DNA of 64,000 nt from Caulobacter sp. 602-2. GTDB lineage: Bacteria; Pseudomonadota; Alphaproteobacteria; Caulobacterales; Caulobacteraceae. The notes beneath the pieces were generated by a model. That model did not search any database, was not told where the DNA came from, and worked only from the letters and a program-made list of their open reading frames with translations. Positions 52,475 to 61,379 of the stretch are shown here, one piece after another. Location: positions 1-64,000 of the forward strand of contig NZ_JAAKGT010000001.1 of NCBI RefSeq assembly GCF_011043625.1, written 5' to 3'. The position numbers and the translations under genes were made by a program. How positions within the stretch are numbered: the stretch's first letter is position 1; each line of letters starts with the position of its first letter.

Positions 52475-54805
52475 ATGACCATCTCCTCCCTGCGCCGGGA
52501 TCTCCTCACCCGGCCGATCTTCCAATGGGCCCAGGGCGTTCTGCCGGCCCTGTCCCAGACCGAGCGCGACGCCATCGACGCCGGCGACGTCTGGTGGGAT
52601 GCGGCGCTGTTCACCGGCGATCCCGACTGGAACGAGCTCTTGTCGTTCCCCATGCCCCAGCTGCGTCCCGACGAGCAAGCCTTCATGGACGGCCCGGTCG
52701 AAAAGCTGTGCGCCATGGTCGACGAATGGACCATGACCTGGGAGACCCGCGACCTGCCGCCCGAGGTCTGGACCTTCCTGAAGCAGAACAAGTTCTTCGG
52801 GATGATCATTCCCAAGCAATACGGCGGCCTGGGCTTCTCGGCCTATGGCCATGCCGAGGTCGTGCGCCGCATCGCCACCCGCTCGGTGTCGGCGGCGGTG
52901 ACGACGATGGTGCCCAACTCGCTGGGCCCGGGCGAGCTGATCATGCGGTTCGGAACCAAGGCTCAGCAGGACCACTGGCTGCCCCGCCTGGCCGACGGGC
53001 GCGAAATCCCCGCCTTCGGCCTGACCAGCCCCGAGGCCGGTTCGGACGCCTCGGCCATGGTCGACGAGGGTGTGGTCTGCCGCGGAACCTGGGAAGGGCG
53101 GGAAGTCCTGGGCATCCGCCTGAACTGGCACAAGCGCTACATCACGCTGGGTCCCGTCTGCACGGTGCTGGGCCTGGCCTTCAAGCTGCGCGATCCCGAC
53201 CGCCTGCTGGGCGATGAAGAAGACATCGGCATCACCTGCGCCCTGGTGCCGACCACCACGCCGGGCGTCGAGATCGGGCGGCGTCACCTGCCGGCCTTCC
53301 AGACGTTCCAGAACGGTCCCAACTGGGGCAAGGACGTCTTCATCCCCATGGATCTGGTCATCGGCGGCGCCGAGCGCGTGGGGCAGGGGTGGAAGATGCT
53401 GATGACGGCCCTGGCGGCTGGACGTGGCATCTCGCTGCCGGCCCTGTCGGGCGCGGCGGCCGCCTTCAGCGCCCTGACGACGGGCAGCTATTCTCGGGTG
53501 CGCCAGCAGTTCGGTATCTCGATCGGCAAGTTCGAGGGCGTGCAGGAGCGTCTGGCCCGCATCGCCGGCAACGCCTATCTCGTCGACGGCACGCGCCGCC
53601 TGACCTGCGCGGGTCTCGACATGGGCAGGCATCCGTCGGTGATCTCGGCCCTCCTGAAGTCCGGCGCCACCGAGCGCATGCGGGTAGTGGTCAACGACGC
53701 CATGGACGTCCACGGCGGCAAGGCGATCATCGAGGGGCCGCGCAACTACATGGGCGCGCAGTACCGGGCGATCCCGGTCGGCATCACCGTCGAGGGCGCC
53801 AATATCCTGACCCGCAGCCTGATGGTCTTCGGCCAGGGCGCGATCCGCGCGCACCCCTACATGCTCCGTGAGATCCTGGCCCTGGGCGACGCCGATCCCG
53901 AGAAGGGGCTGGCGGACTTCGACGAGGCGTTCTGGAGCCACGTGGCCCACGCCCTGCGCAACGGCATCCGCACCTTCGCCCGCAGCTGGACGAACGGCGC
54001 GCTGTCGCCGGCGCCCGACGCTGGCCGTGCAAGGCGCTTCTATCGCCAGGCCGGCCGCTACAGCGCCGGCTTCGCCCTGGCCTCGGACATCGCGTTGCTG
54101 ACGCTCGGCGGCGACCTCAAGCGCAAGGAGATGCTGTCGGCGCGCCTGGGCGACATTCTGTCGGAGCTCTACTTCCTGTCGGGTGCGCTGAAGCGCTGGG
54201 AGGACGAGGGCCGCCAGGAGGCCGATTTCCCGCTGCTGCAATGGTGCGCCGACACGGCCTTTGCGACCATCGAGCAGCGCTTCGACGAGGTGTTCGCCAA
54301 CCTGCCCAACCGTCCGGCGGCGTGGCTGCTGCGGGCGGCGATCCTGCCGTTCGGCGTGCATCGCCGCGGCCCGTCGGATCGCACGACGCAGGTTTGCGCC
54401 GAACTGCTGCTGCATCCGTCCAAGACCCGCGACCGCCTGGTCGAGAACGTCTATGTCGGCGGCAAGGACCAGGCGGTCGGCCAGCTGATCGACGCCTTCG
54501 AGCGCGTGGTGGCGACCCAGCCCATCCATGATCGCCTGAAGGCCCAGAAGATCCGCGACTGGAAGGTCGCCGCCGAACAGGGCCTGGTCTCCGTCGCCGA
54601 GATCGCCGAACTGCAGGCCGCCGACAAGGCCGTCGCCGAGGTGATCGCCGTCGACGACTTCGCCCATGACGGCCTGGCGACCCAGGCGCGGGCTCAGGCT
54701 CGCTCGGGGGCGGTCAGCGACAGGAGCGCGGGCGCGCAGGGCGACGGCGAGATCCCCGACCGGCCAGGCCAGGGCGAGGCGCGCAGTTTCGAAGCCCGCC
54801 AGTGA
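52475..54805 (+). CDS. fadE: Acyl-CoA dehydrogenase (FadE-type)
   Basis: A 776-aa flavoenzyme for the first step of beta-oxidation. The FadE branch is larger than classic acyl-CoA dehydrogenases, and the N-terminus TRPIFQWAQGVLPALSQTERDAIDAGDVWWDAALFTG is its hallmark. FGMIIPKQYGGLGFSAYGHAEVV and AFGLTSPEAGSDASAM form the FAD/substrate site, and a C-terminal domain (DUF1974-like) follows from about 500. It sits between the glyoxylate genes and a CoA-hydrolase, fitting growth on fatty acids. Confidence 0.95.
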   Translation: MTISSLRRDLLTRPIFQWAQGVLPALSQTERDAIDAGDVWWDAALFTGDPDWNELLSFPMPQLRPDEQAFMDGPVEKLCAMVDEWTMTWETRDLPPEVWTFLKQNKFFGMIIPKQYGGLGFSAYGHAEVVRRIATRSVSAAVTTMVPNSLGPGELIMRFGTKAQQDHWLPRLADGREIPAFGLTSPEAGSDASAMVDEGVVCRGTWEGREVLGIRLNWHKRYITLGPVCTVLGLAFKLRDPDRLLGDEEDIGITCALVPTTTPGVEIGRRHLPAFQTFQNGPNWGKDVFIPMDLVIGGAERVGQGWKMLMTALAAGRGISLPALSGAAAAFSALTTGSYSRVRQQFGISIGKFEGVQERLARIAGNAYLVDGTRRLTCAGLDMGRHPSVISALLKSGATERMRVVVNDAMDVHGGKAIIEGPRNYMGAQYRAIPVGITVEGANILTRSLMVFGQGAIRAHPYMLREILALGDADPEKGLADFDEAFWSHVAHALRNGIRTFARSWTNGALSPAPDAGRARRFYRQAGRYSAGFALASDIALLTLGGDLKRKEMLSARLGDILSELYFLSGALKRWEDEGRQEADFPLLQWCADTAFATIEQRFDEVFANLPNRPAAWLLRAAILPFGVHRRGPSDRTTQVCAELLLHPSKTRDRLVENVYVGGKDQAVGQLIDAFERVVATQPIHDRLKAQKIRDWKVAAEQGLVSVAEIAELQAADKAVAEVIAVDDFAHDGLATQARAQARSGAVSDRSAGAQGDGEIPDRPGQGEARSFEARQ

Positions 54806-54844
54806 TCCGCGGCGCGAGCTTGAGCGCTTCAATCCGATGACCGG

Positions 54845-56686
54845 ATGGTCCAAGCTCGCAGCATGACGCCGCGCTTCACCGACCCCGACGCGCTGGCCGA
54901 CGCGATCATCGCGCGCCTCGGCCGCCGTATCGTTCTGGGCCTGCCGCTGGGCCTGGGCAAGGCCAACCACGTGGTCAACGCCCTGGTGGCCAGGGCGCTG
55001 GCCGACCCGTCGCTGCACCTGCATGTCTTCACGGCCCTGACCCTGGAGGCGCCGCGCCCGAAGTCGGATCTGGAGAAGCGGTTCCTCGGGCCGATCATCG
55101 AGCGCACGCTCGGGGGCTATCCGTCGCTGGCCTACGCCGACCTGCAGCGGCGCGACGCCCTGCCGCCAAATATCGAGGTCGACGAGTTCTTCTTCCAGGC
55201 CGGCACGCGCCTGAACGTGCCTTGCGCCCAGCGCAGCTACATCTCGGCCAACTACACCCACGCGGCGGGCTACCTGCGCGAGCGGGGCGTCAACGTCGTC
55301 GCCCAGCTGGTGGCGGGCAGGGGAGACCGCTACAGCCTGTCGTGCAACACCGACATCACGCTCGACCTGCTGGCGGCCCGCAAGGCGGGGGCGGCGGATT
55401 TCCTGCTGGTCGGCCAGGTCAATGACGAGCTGCCGTTCATGCCCGGCGACGGCGACCTGCCCGCCGAGATGTTCAGCCATCTGCTCGACGGGGCCGACGT
55501 GCAATTTCCGCTGTTCGCCCCGCCCAAGGAGCCGATCCCCGACGCCTCCTACGCGATCGGCTTCCACGCCGCCTCGCTGGTTCCCGATGGTGGAACGATC
55601 CAGATGGGCATCGGCGCGATCAGCGATGCGGTGGCCCAGGGGCTGATCGTCCGCCACCGCGAGCCCGAGGTCTTCGCGCAGGCGGTTCAGCGCCTGTCGC
55701 CGACGGGGGCGTCGCCGCCCTGCGGAGGGCGCTTCGAGACCGGCCTCTATGCGGCCACCGAGATGTTCGTCGACTGCCTGCTCGACCTGCGGCGGGCCGG
55801 CGTGCTCAAGCGCGAGGTTGACGGCGCGGTGCTGCACGGCGGCTTCTTCCTTGGGCCGCGCGCCTTCTACCAGGCCCTGCGCGAGATGCCCGAGGACGAG
55901 CGGGCCAGGTTCCAGATGCAGGCCATCTCGGGCATCAACGAGATCTATGGCGACGAGGCGGCCCGGCGGGCGGCCCGGGTCGACGCCCGCTTCGTCAACA
56001 CCGCCATGATGGCGACCCTACTGGGCGCGGTGATCTCCGACGGGCTCGACGACGGCCGCGTGGTCAGCGGGGTGGGCGGGCAATACAACTTCGTCGCGCA
56101 GGCCTTTGCGCTGGAGGGCGCGCGCTCGATCATCACCTTGCCGGCCGTGCGGGGCGGTGGTCGGAAAGCCGCGTCCAACATCCTGTGGTCCTACGCCCAC
56201 GGCACGATCCCGCGACACCTCAAGGACGTGGTGATCACGGAGTATGGGGTCGCCGACCTGCGGGGGCGCACCGACCGCGACGCCGTCGTCCGCATGCTGA
56301 ACATCACGGATTCCCGCTTCCAGCCGGCGCTGCTCGATGCGGCCAAGAGCGCGGGCAAGCTGGAAGCCGGCTATGCGATCCCCGAGCCTTTCCGTCGCAA
56401 TACGCCGGACCGGATCGCCGAGGCGCTGGCGCCGGTCAAGGCCACGGGCCTGGCGCCGCTGCTGCCGTTCGGCTCGGATTTCGATGCGGTGGAGCAGTCG
56501 CTGCTGCCGGCGCTCGGACGCCTGAAGGCGGCCCAGGCCGATCCGCTCGCGTTGCTCGGCCATATGTGGAAAGGGCTGAGGTCGTCCGGGGACGACGCCG
56601 GCCTTCACCGCCTGGGGCTGGCGCATCCGAAGACGCTCGGCGAGCGACTGCTGGCCTGGGCGGTGCGCGGCGCGGCGACGGGTTGA
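54845..56686 (+). CDS. Acetyl-CoA hydrolase/transferase-family protein
   Basis: A 613-aa member of the acetyl-CoA hydrolase / CoA-transferase family. The C-terminal half carries SGINEIYGDEA and VVSGVGGQYNFVAQAFALEGARSIITLPAVRGG, the CoA-transfer site region. The protein is larger than the common 430-aa enzymes because of extra insertions. It starts 40 nt after fadE. ATG 54845 and ATG 54863 (MTPRFTDPD) are both possible. It may recycle CoA during fatty-acid use; whether it hydrolyses or transfers is not clear. Confidence 0.8.
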   Translation: MVQARSMTPRFTDPDALADAIIARLGRRIVLGLPLGLGKANHVVNALVARALADPSLHLHVFTALTLEAPRPKSDLEKRFLGPIIERTLGGYPSLAYADLQRRDALPPNIEVDEFFFQAGTRLNVPCAQRSYISANYTHAAGYLRERGVNVVAQLVAGRGDRYSLSCNTDITLDLLAARKAGAADFLLVGQVNDELPFMPGDGDLPAEMFSHLLDGADVQFPLFAPPKEPIPDASYAIGFHAASLVPDGGTIQMGIGAISDAVAQGLIVRHREPEVFAQAVQRLSPTGASPPCGGRFETGLYAATEMFVDCLLDLRRAGVLKREVDGAVLHGGFFLGPRAFYQALREMPEDERARFQMQAISGINEIYGDEAARRAARVDARFVNTAMMATLLGAVISDGLDDGRVVSGVGGQYNFVAQAFALEGARSIITLPAVRGGGRKAASNILWSYAHGTIPRHLKDVVITEYGVADLRGRTDRDAVVRMLNITDSRFQPALLDAAKSAGKLEAGYAIPEPFRRNTPDRIAEALAPVKATGLAPLLPFGSDFDAVEQSLLPALGRLKAAQADPLALLGHMWKGLRSSGDDAGLHRLGLAHPKTLGERLLAWAVRGAATG

Positions 56687-56690
56687 GCCG

Positions 56691-57272
56691 TCAGGCGAAA
56701 ATCTTGATCACCGTGGCCAGGATCTCTTCCTTCGAGCGCACGCCCATCTTGCCGTGAATGTGCTTGATGTGCGTACGAACCGTCAGGATCGAGACGCCCT
56801 TCAGCTCGGCGATCCGGTCTGCGCTGTGGCCGGCGATGATCTCGGCCAGGATCCTGGCCTCCATGATGCTCAGGCCGAACAGGGCGCCCAGGCGGGGCAG
56901 GTTGGCCGGCGCGTCGAAGTCCTTCAGCACGATCACCAGCGCCAGCTGGTCGCCGTCCTGCACGGCGCGCATGCGCAGCAGGAAGCGCCGGTCGTCGTCG
57001 TCGCTCTCGATGAACTGGCAGACCTCGTGGCCGGCCAGGGCCTCGGCCATCCGTTCCATCAGGAAGTGATGCGTGCGGCGGTCGACGCCACCGATCTTGC
57101 CGCCGCGATCGACCAGCGGGCTATGTCCTGAAAGCAGCGCGGCGGCCGCGCGCGAGCGCCACAGCACCGTGGCTGTCTGGTCGATGACGATACGGGCGAT
57201 CGCGTCTTCGTCGAGACAGAAGCGCACCGCGCTTGTGTCGAAAACCGCCGCCGCGGCATGAGAGCCGTCCAT
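56691..57272 (-). CDS. LuxR-family transcriptional regulator
   Basis: A 193-aa regulator. The C-terminal 65 residues form a GerE/LuxR HTH (LSIMEARILAEIIAGHSADRIAELKGVSILTVRTHIKHIHGKMGVRSKEEI). The N-terminus is PAS-like (LDEDAIARIVIDQTATVLWRSRAAAALL) with no receiver domain. It is divergent from the fimbrial operon across an AT-richer 338-nt gap, so it could control the fimbriae; this is inference from position. It is convergent with the CoA-hydrolase gene, 4 nt apart. Confidence 0.85.
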   Translation of the reverse strand: MDGSHAAAAVFDTSAVRFCLDEDAIARIVIDQTATVLWRSRAAAALLSGHSPLVDRGGKIGGVDRRTHHFLMERMAEALAGHEVCQFIESDDDDRRFLLRMRAVQDGDQLALVIVLKDFDAPANLPRLGALFGLSIMEARILAEIIAGHSADRIAELKGVSILTVRTHIKHIHGKMGVRSKEEILATVIKIFA

Positions 57273-57365
57273 CCTTCCCTCCCTCGCCAGCCTTTGGCCG
57301 GCGCTGGACCCGGCTGCTTTGGCCGGGCCGACTTTGTTGTGCAGTTAAAACCAACTAGGGATAAG

Positions 57366-57374
57366 TTATCCACA
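57366..57374 (+). promoter_or_regulatory. DnaA-box match
   Basis: TTATCCACA matches the strong DnaA-box consensus TTATNCACA. It is isolated, so a replication origin is not suggested; DnaA also acts as a transcription factor in Caulobacter. Confidence 0.4.
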
Positions 57375-57576
57375 ACCTGGGATTACTAGGTGTTGCATAG
57401 CGTCGGTTTGTCGCACGATTTTTGAGAATGCTTATCACTGAGAGTTCGCTATATACATTTGTATTACTAAGCGCGCTCTACACGTCCGTATTTTATTCAA
57501 ATTCTCCTGTCGGGTGAAACTGTACTAGCTACCCAAGGTGGGGGATTTCAGGCCCCCGGTTCTCTGCAATCGTTCA

Positions 57577-57591
57577 TTAAGAACTTGTTAA
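57577..57591 (+). promoter_or_regulatory. CtrA-type binding box
   Basis: TTAA-GAACTTG-TTAA is a perfect match to the CtrA full site TTAA-N7-TTAA. It ends 19 nt before the annotated start of the first fimbrial gene. CtrA is the master cell-cycle regulator of Caulobacter. Confidence 0.55.
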
Positions 57592-57610
57592 GAGAAACGG
57601 GGTCTGGGAC

Positions 57611-58282
57611 ATGGCTGGCAAGCAACTGACGCTTCCTCGCGCCGTGCGCACCCAGCGCAAGCCGTCCTATAGGGACTGGATACTTGGCGGGAGCTTGCTG
57701 GCGGGAGTGATCCTCGCGGCCAGCGTGACCGAAAGCCGGGCGCAGGTTACGGCCTATGCTGGCGGTTCGCCCCCGAACATCGTCCTGTCCATTCCGGTGA
57801 CGGCTTCCGTGGGCGGACGTTGCGGCTTCGCGCCGGGCATGGCGCCCAGCGGCTCGACGGATGTTGGCGAGGTCAACAACGCCTTCACGGCGGACTTCCC
57901 CTTTACTCTGCAATGCACGGTGCCGTTCCGGGCCGCGGTGGTGTCGAGCAACGGCGGCCTGCTGGCCTCCAGCGTCACCCCGGCGACCGGCTACACCAAC
58001 CTGGCGCCCTATCTGGTCGACCTGAACCTGGTCGGCGACGTCGGGGTCGGCACGGTCAACGCCACCTGCGACACCGGCGACCTGAAGAGCACCTCGGGCG
58101 CGACCTGCGGCTTCAAGGGGCCGGCCAGCGCCAGCCAGGGGCTGCGCCTGAACGGCTCTTCCTACGACGTCTCCGGCTCGTACCTGCGGGTTCATCGCGC
58201 TGCCTACGCCGGCGCCCAGATCCTCGCGGCCGCCAACACCTATTCGGACTCGCTCACGGTGACGCTCAGCGTCTCGCCGTGA
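57611..58282 (+). CDS. Spore-coat-U domain fimbrial protein, first subunit
   Basis: A 223-aa secreted subunit. The long basic leader (LPRAVRTQRKPSYRDWILGG then a hydrophobic core to SRAQ, about 45) is unusual; a GTG at 57644 would give a normal-length signal peptide. The mature part resembles the SCPU fold (beta-strands ending SDSLTVTLSVSP) but has four Cys and is more divergent than the later subunits. It may be a tip or anchor protein. It is separated from the next gene by 118 nt, while the others are close. Confidence 0.75.
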   Translation: MAGKQLTLPRAVRTQRKPSYRDWILGGSLLAGVILAASVTESRAQVTAYAGGSPPNIVLSIPVTASVGGRCGFAPGMAPSGSTDVGEVNNAFTADFPFTLQCTVPFRAAVVSSNGGLLASSVTPATGYTNLAPYLVDLNLVGDVGVGTVNATCDTGDLKSTSGATCGFKGPASASQGLRLNGSSYDVSGSYLRVHRAAYAGAQILAAANTYSDSLTVTLSVSP

Positions 58283-58400
58283 CCCGCCTTCCGGGCCCGC
58301 TCCCCCGGCGGATCCGGCGTCCTTTGAAGGGGGAGGGGGTGCAAGACCCCGGAACAAACAGAAGTCGGCCCGTCCGACGCAAGACTTTGGGAGTGAAGAG

Positions 58401-58988
58401 ATGAAGAAGACGATCCTTCTCGGCGCCGCCGCCCTGCTGGCCCTGGCCGTCGCCCCGGCCGCCATGGCCCAGACGGTCACCGGCACGGTCAACGTCACCG
58501 GCAGCGTCGCGGCCAAGTGCGTGGTCATCACCGGCGGCAGCGGCGGCACCTTCTCGGGCTCGATCCCGCTGGGCGAGCTGTCGCAGGCCGACGGCACCCT
58601 GTCGACCACCCTGTCGGGCTCGACCAACGCCAGCCCCGGCGGCTCCACCCAGTTCCGAGTGAACTGCAACACCGCCGCCCCCAAGGTGACGCTGAGCTCG
58701 ACCCGCCTGTCGCTGACCCCCAGCGCCACCGCCCCGACCGGCTACACCGGCAACATCGACTACACCGCCGCGCTGGACGCCGCGCTGTCCAACAGCACGA
58801 CCCAGACGGTCAGCTACGTGACCGCCGCGGCCCTGCCGGCCGCCACCGTGCAGAGCCTGTCGAGCAGCCTGGCCAACAGCGCCGGCAACCTGACGGTCAA
58901 GGCCTACGCGCTGAACACCGCCTCGGGCGCGCTGCTGATGGCCGGCAACTACCAAAGCACGATCTCGATCACCATCGAGCCCTCGTGA
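58401..58988 (+). CDS. Spore-coat-U domain fimbrial subunit 2
   Basis: A 195-aa protein with a Sec signal peptide (to AMAQ, about 23) and the SCPU domain: TGTVNVTGSVAAKCVVITGG (first strand with Cys), VNCNTAAPKV (second Cys, probable disulfide), and the terminal strand LLMAGNYQSTISITIEPS that may donate to a neighbour. This resembles the major pilin (CsuA/B class) of Csu-type chaperone-usher fimbriae. It is preceded by a good ribosome-binding site. Confidence 0.85.
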   Translation: MKKTILLGAAALLALAVAPAAMAQTVTGTVNVTGSVAAKCVVITGGSGGTFSGSIPLGELSQADGTLSTTLSGSTNASPGGSTQFRVNCNTAAPKVTLSSTRLSLTPSATAPTGYTGNIDYTAALDAALSNSTTQTVSYVTAAALPAATVQSLSSSLANSAGNLTVKAYALNTASGALLMAGNYQSTISITIEPS

Positions 58989-59013
58989 TCGGGCCGGGAA
59001 GGGAGGAAGCGCC

Positions 59014-59577
59014 ATGCGTAGCAGCCTTCTCCTGACCGTCGCCGCGGCGAGCCTCGCGCTCGCCGCCGCCTCGGGGCAGGCCCAGGCCCAGAGCGTGACC
59101 GGCACGGTGCAGGTCAACGGCACGGTTTCCAACCGCTGCCTGTTCGTGACCGACAACGTGGTCCTGGATCTGGGCGAACTGTCGCTGCAGACCGGCGACG
59201 TCTCGGCCATCGGCCGGCTCGACGGCGTCAAGCTGACCAGCCGGAGCGCCACGCTGAACGGTTGGTGCAACGGAGTTTCGGCGACCATGGCCGTCGAGGC
59301 CCAGCCGATCTTCAACACCAGCTTCACCAGCACGGCCCCGACCGGGTTCGAGCGTCGGATCGACTACACGGCCACCGCCACGGCTTCGCCCGCCGGCGGC
59401 TCGGTGTCGGCTTCCGACAGCACGCTCGCCTCCGGCGGCGGCGCGGCCAGCACCACCGGCATCTTCGCCAGCGACATCGTCGTCAGCTTCGCCGACGCGG
59501 CCACGCCGGCCGGCGGTCGGCTCGTCTCCGGGTCCTATTCGGGCTCGGTGGCGGTGACTTTGGCTCCGGCCACCTGA
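59014..59577 (+). CDS. Spore-coat-U domain fimbrial subunit 3
   Basis: A 187-aa SCPU protein with a signal peptide (to AQAQ, about 26) and VTGTVQVNGTVSNRCLFVTDN, close in pattern to subunit 2. The second Cys is in LNGWCNGVSATM. It ends RLVSGSYSGSVAVTLAPAT. GGGAGG precedes the start. It is a probable minor or alternate pilin of the same operon. Confidence 0.85.
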   Translation: MRSSLLLTVAAASLALAAASGQAQAQSVTGTVQVNGTVSNRCLFVTDNVVLDLGELSLQTGDVSAIGRLDGVKLTSRSATLNGWCNGVSATMAVEAQPIFNTSFTSTAPTGFERRIDYTATATASPAGGSVSASDSTLASGGGAASTTGIFASDIVVSFADAATPAGGRLVSGSYSGSVAVTLAPAT

Positions 59578-59593
59578 GGGGAGAAAGGTCGTC

Positions 59594-60181
59594 ATGATCC
59601 TGCACCGAACCTGCCTTGTCGGACTCGCGGCGACCGCTCTTCTCGCCCCGCTGGCCGGGGCGACCGGCGCCTGGGCCCAGGATCCCGTCCAGGGAACCGT
59701 CGGCCTGGACGCCCAGGTCGCCCAGGTCTGCGTCCTGGGCGCGCCCAATCCCGGCTCGCTGGCGCTGGGCCAGATCTCCGAGAGCTCGGGCGCCCGCGTG
59801 GGCCGGCTGGCCAGCATCGCCAACCAGTCGATCCAGCTGCCCGGCACCTTCTGCAATTACGCCGGCGCGGCCCTGGCCATCACGGCCTCGCCGCTGGCGG
59901 TGACCGGAACCACGACCCAGCCAGGCTTCGTCGGCTCGGTGGACTACACCTGCACGATCAGCGCCTGGGGCGCGACGTCGGCCACGGTCCGCACCAGCGC
60001 CAGCAACGCCTCGGGCGTCGGCTCGCCCTCGACCAGCAGCGCGCCGAAGGAGACGGACCTGACCCTGGTGGTCTCCGACTTCGCCACGGCCAGCGACAGC
60101 CAGCTGCAGCCGGGCGCCTACCTGGCGCTCGTCACCATCACGCTCGGGCCCGATGCGGGCCTGGCCGCCTCGGGGAGCTGA
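59594..60181 (+). CDS. Spore-coat-U domain fimbrial subunit 4
   Basis: A 195-aa SCPU protein with signal peptide (to AWAQ). It starts DPVQGTVGLDAQVAQVCVLGAPN and contains three Cys (CVLG, FCNYAG, YTCTIS), one more than subunits 2 and 3. The terminal strand is QPGAYLALVTITLGPDAG. It lies 16 nt after subunit 3. Confidence 0.82.
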   Translation: MILHRTCLVGLAATALLAPLAGATGAWAQDPVQGTVGLDAQVAQVCVLGAPNPGSLALGQISESSGARVGRLASIANQSIQLPGTFCNYAGAALAITASPLAVTGTTTQPGFVGSVDYTCTISAWGATSATVRTSASNASGVGSPSTSSAPKETDLTLVVSDFATASDSQLQPGAYLALVTITLGPDAGLAASGS

Positions 60182-60184
60182 ACC

Positions 60185-60751
60185 ATGCGGCGCGCCCTTC
60201 TTCTCATCGCCCTGGCGCCTCTGGCGCTGGCCGGCGCCGCGAGGGCCCAGACCTATGGGCCGTCCGACAGCGTCGGGCCGATCCAGATCACCGCCACGGT
60301 GCCTGACAACATCTGCACGATCGGCGACCTCAGCGACGGCGACAACCTGTTCGACGTCGGGGTGATGATCGACACCACCACGGGCCTCTTGCTGCCGGAC
60401 CTGTCGGCGCCGCCCAAGGTGCTGACCGGCACGCAATGCGGCGCGCCCAGCCAGCTGACCATCGCCGCCACCCAGATGACGGCCCAGGCCTTCCTGGCCG
60501 CGCCGCCCTCGGGCTTCTCGCGCGCCGTCGACTACACGGCCACGGCCTCGGGCTGGACGCCCGTGGACGCCAGCTTCTCGACCGGAGCGGCCGCCAACGC
60601 CGGCGCGTCCCAGACCCGCGACAGCGGCGGCTCGGGCCAGATCACCATCAGCCTGTCGAACTTCGCCACGTCCGGCGGACCCAGCCTGCGGCCGGTCGCC
60701 GACGACACCTACCAGGGGGCGATCGTCGTCACCCTGGCGGCGGCCAGCTGA
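60185..60751 (+). CDS. Spore-coat-U domain fimbrial subunit 5
   Basis: A 188-aa SCPU-like protein with signal peptide (to RAQ, about 22). First Cys is in ATVPDNICTIGDLSDGDN, second in TGTQCGAPSQL, and the C-terminus is DTYQGAIVVTLAAAS. It starts 3 nt after subunit 4, so it is co-translated. Confidence 0.82.
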   Translation: MRRALLLIALAPLALAGAARAQTYGPSDSVGPIQITATVPDNICTIGDLSDGDNLFDVGVMIDTTTGLLLPDLSAPPKVLTGTQCGAPSQLTIAATQMTAQAFLAAPPSGFSRAVDYTATASGWTPVDASFSTGAAANAGASQTRDSGGSGQITISLSNFATSGGPSLRPVADDTYQGAIVVTLAAAS

Positions 60752-60764
60752 GGGGGAGGGCGCT

Positions 60765-61379
60765 ATGACCAGAGCCAATCGTTTCAAGGCCGCCGTCCTC
60801 GCCGGGGCCTCGGCCGTCACCCTGCTGCTGATGGGCCAGCTGGCCCGGGCCCAGGAGACCGACAACACCCGCGACTTCGTCGTGCGGGGGCAGGTGCCCA
60901 AGGTCTGCACCATCGCCTCGCCGACCATCGGCGCGGGCCAGGTGGTCAACTTCCTCAGCCTGACCGGCGGCACGCTGCAGGTCGACCAACTGACCGACCC
61001 GGCCACCCTGTCCACCCGCGCCGCCTCGGCCCAGGTGAACTTCGCCGCGGTGTGCAACTACGCCCACCAGATCGTGCTGGAGAGCCAGAACAACGGCCTG
61101 TGGCGCTCGGAGCTGGGCCTGACCCCGGCCCCGACCGGCTTCAGCGACGCGGTGCCCTACACCGCGACCCTGGCCTGGGGACCGGTCAACAACCGGTTCG
61201 AGGCCGACGCCAGCGCCCGCCGCATCCGCGACAGCGCCCACCTGGTCGACCAGCCGGTCGTCGGCGACGTGACCCTGCGCCTGGATATCCAGCCCGGCGC
61301 CACGAACCTCCAGACCAACGCCCCGCTGGTGTCCGGCGTCTACCGCGACACCCTGCGCCTGACGGTGGAACCCCAATGA
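60765..61379 (+). CDS. Spore-coat-U domain fimbrial subunit 6
   Basis: A 204-aa SCPU-like protein with a signal peptide (to ARAQ). Cys pair: KVCTIASP and VCNYAHQIV. It ends SGVYRDTLRLTVEPQ. Compared with the other subunits it has an insertion of about 15 residues in the middle (WGPVNNRFEADASARRIRDSAH). Its stop overlaps the next start as ATGA. Confidence 0.8.
   Translation: MTRANRFKAAVLAGASAVTLLLMGQLARAQETDNTRDFVVRGQVPKVCTIASPTIGAGQVVNFLSLTGGTLQVDQLTDPATLSTRAASAQVNFAAVCNYAHQIVLESQNNGLWRSELGLTPAPTGFSDAVPYTATLAWGPVNNRFEADASARRIRDSAHLVDQPVVGDVTLRLDIQPGATNLQTNAPLVSGVYRDTLRLTVEPQ

Larger units (their letters stand above)
57273..57610. promoter_or_regulatory. AT-richer promoter region of the fimbrial operon
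   Basis: No gene is seen in 338 nt that are visibly AT-richer than the rest. A DnaA-box match lies at 57366-57374 and a CtrA-type full box at 57577-57591. A hairpin-like GGGGG/CCCCC pair (about 57540-57557) precedes the latter. It probably carries the fimbrial promoter and that of the luxR-type gene. Confidence 0.6.

Noticed and set aside
57366..57374. DnaA box as evidence for a replication origin
   Set aside because: Only one box is present, with no cluster, no AT-rich unwinding region and no origin-linked genes.
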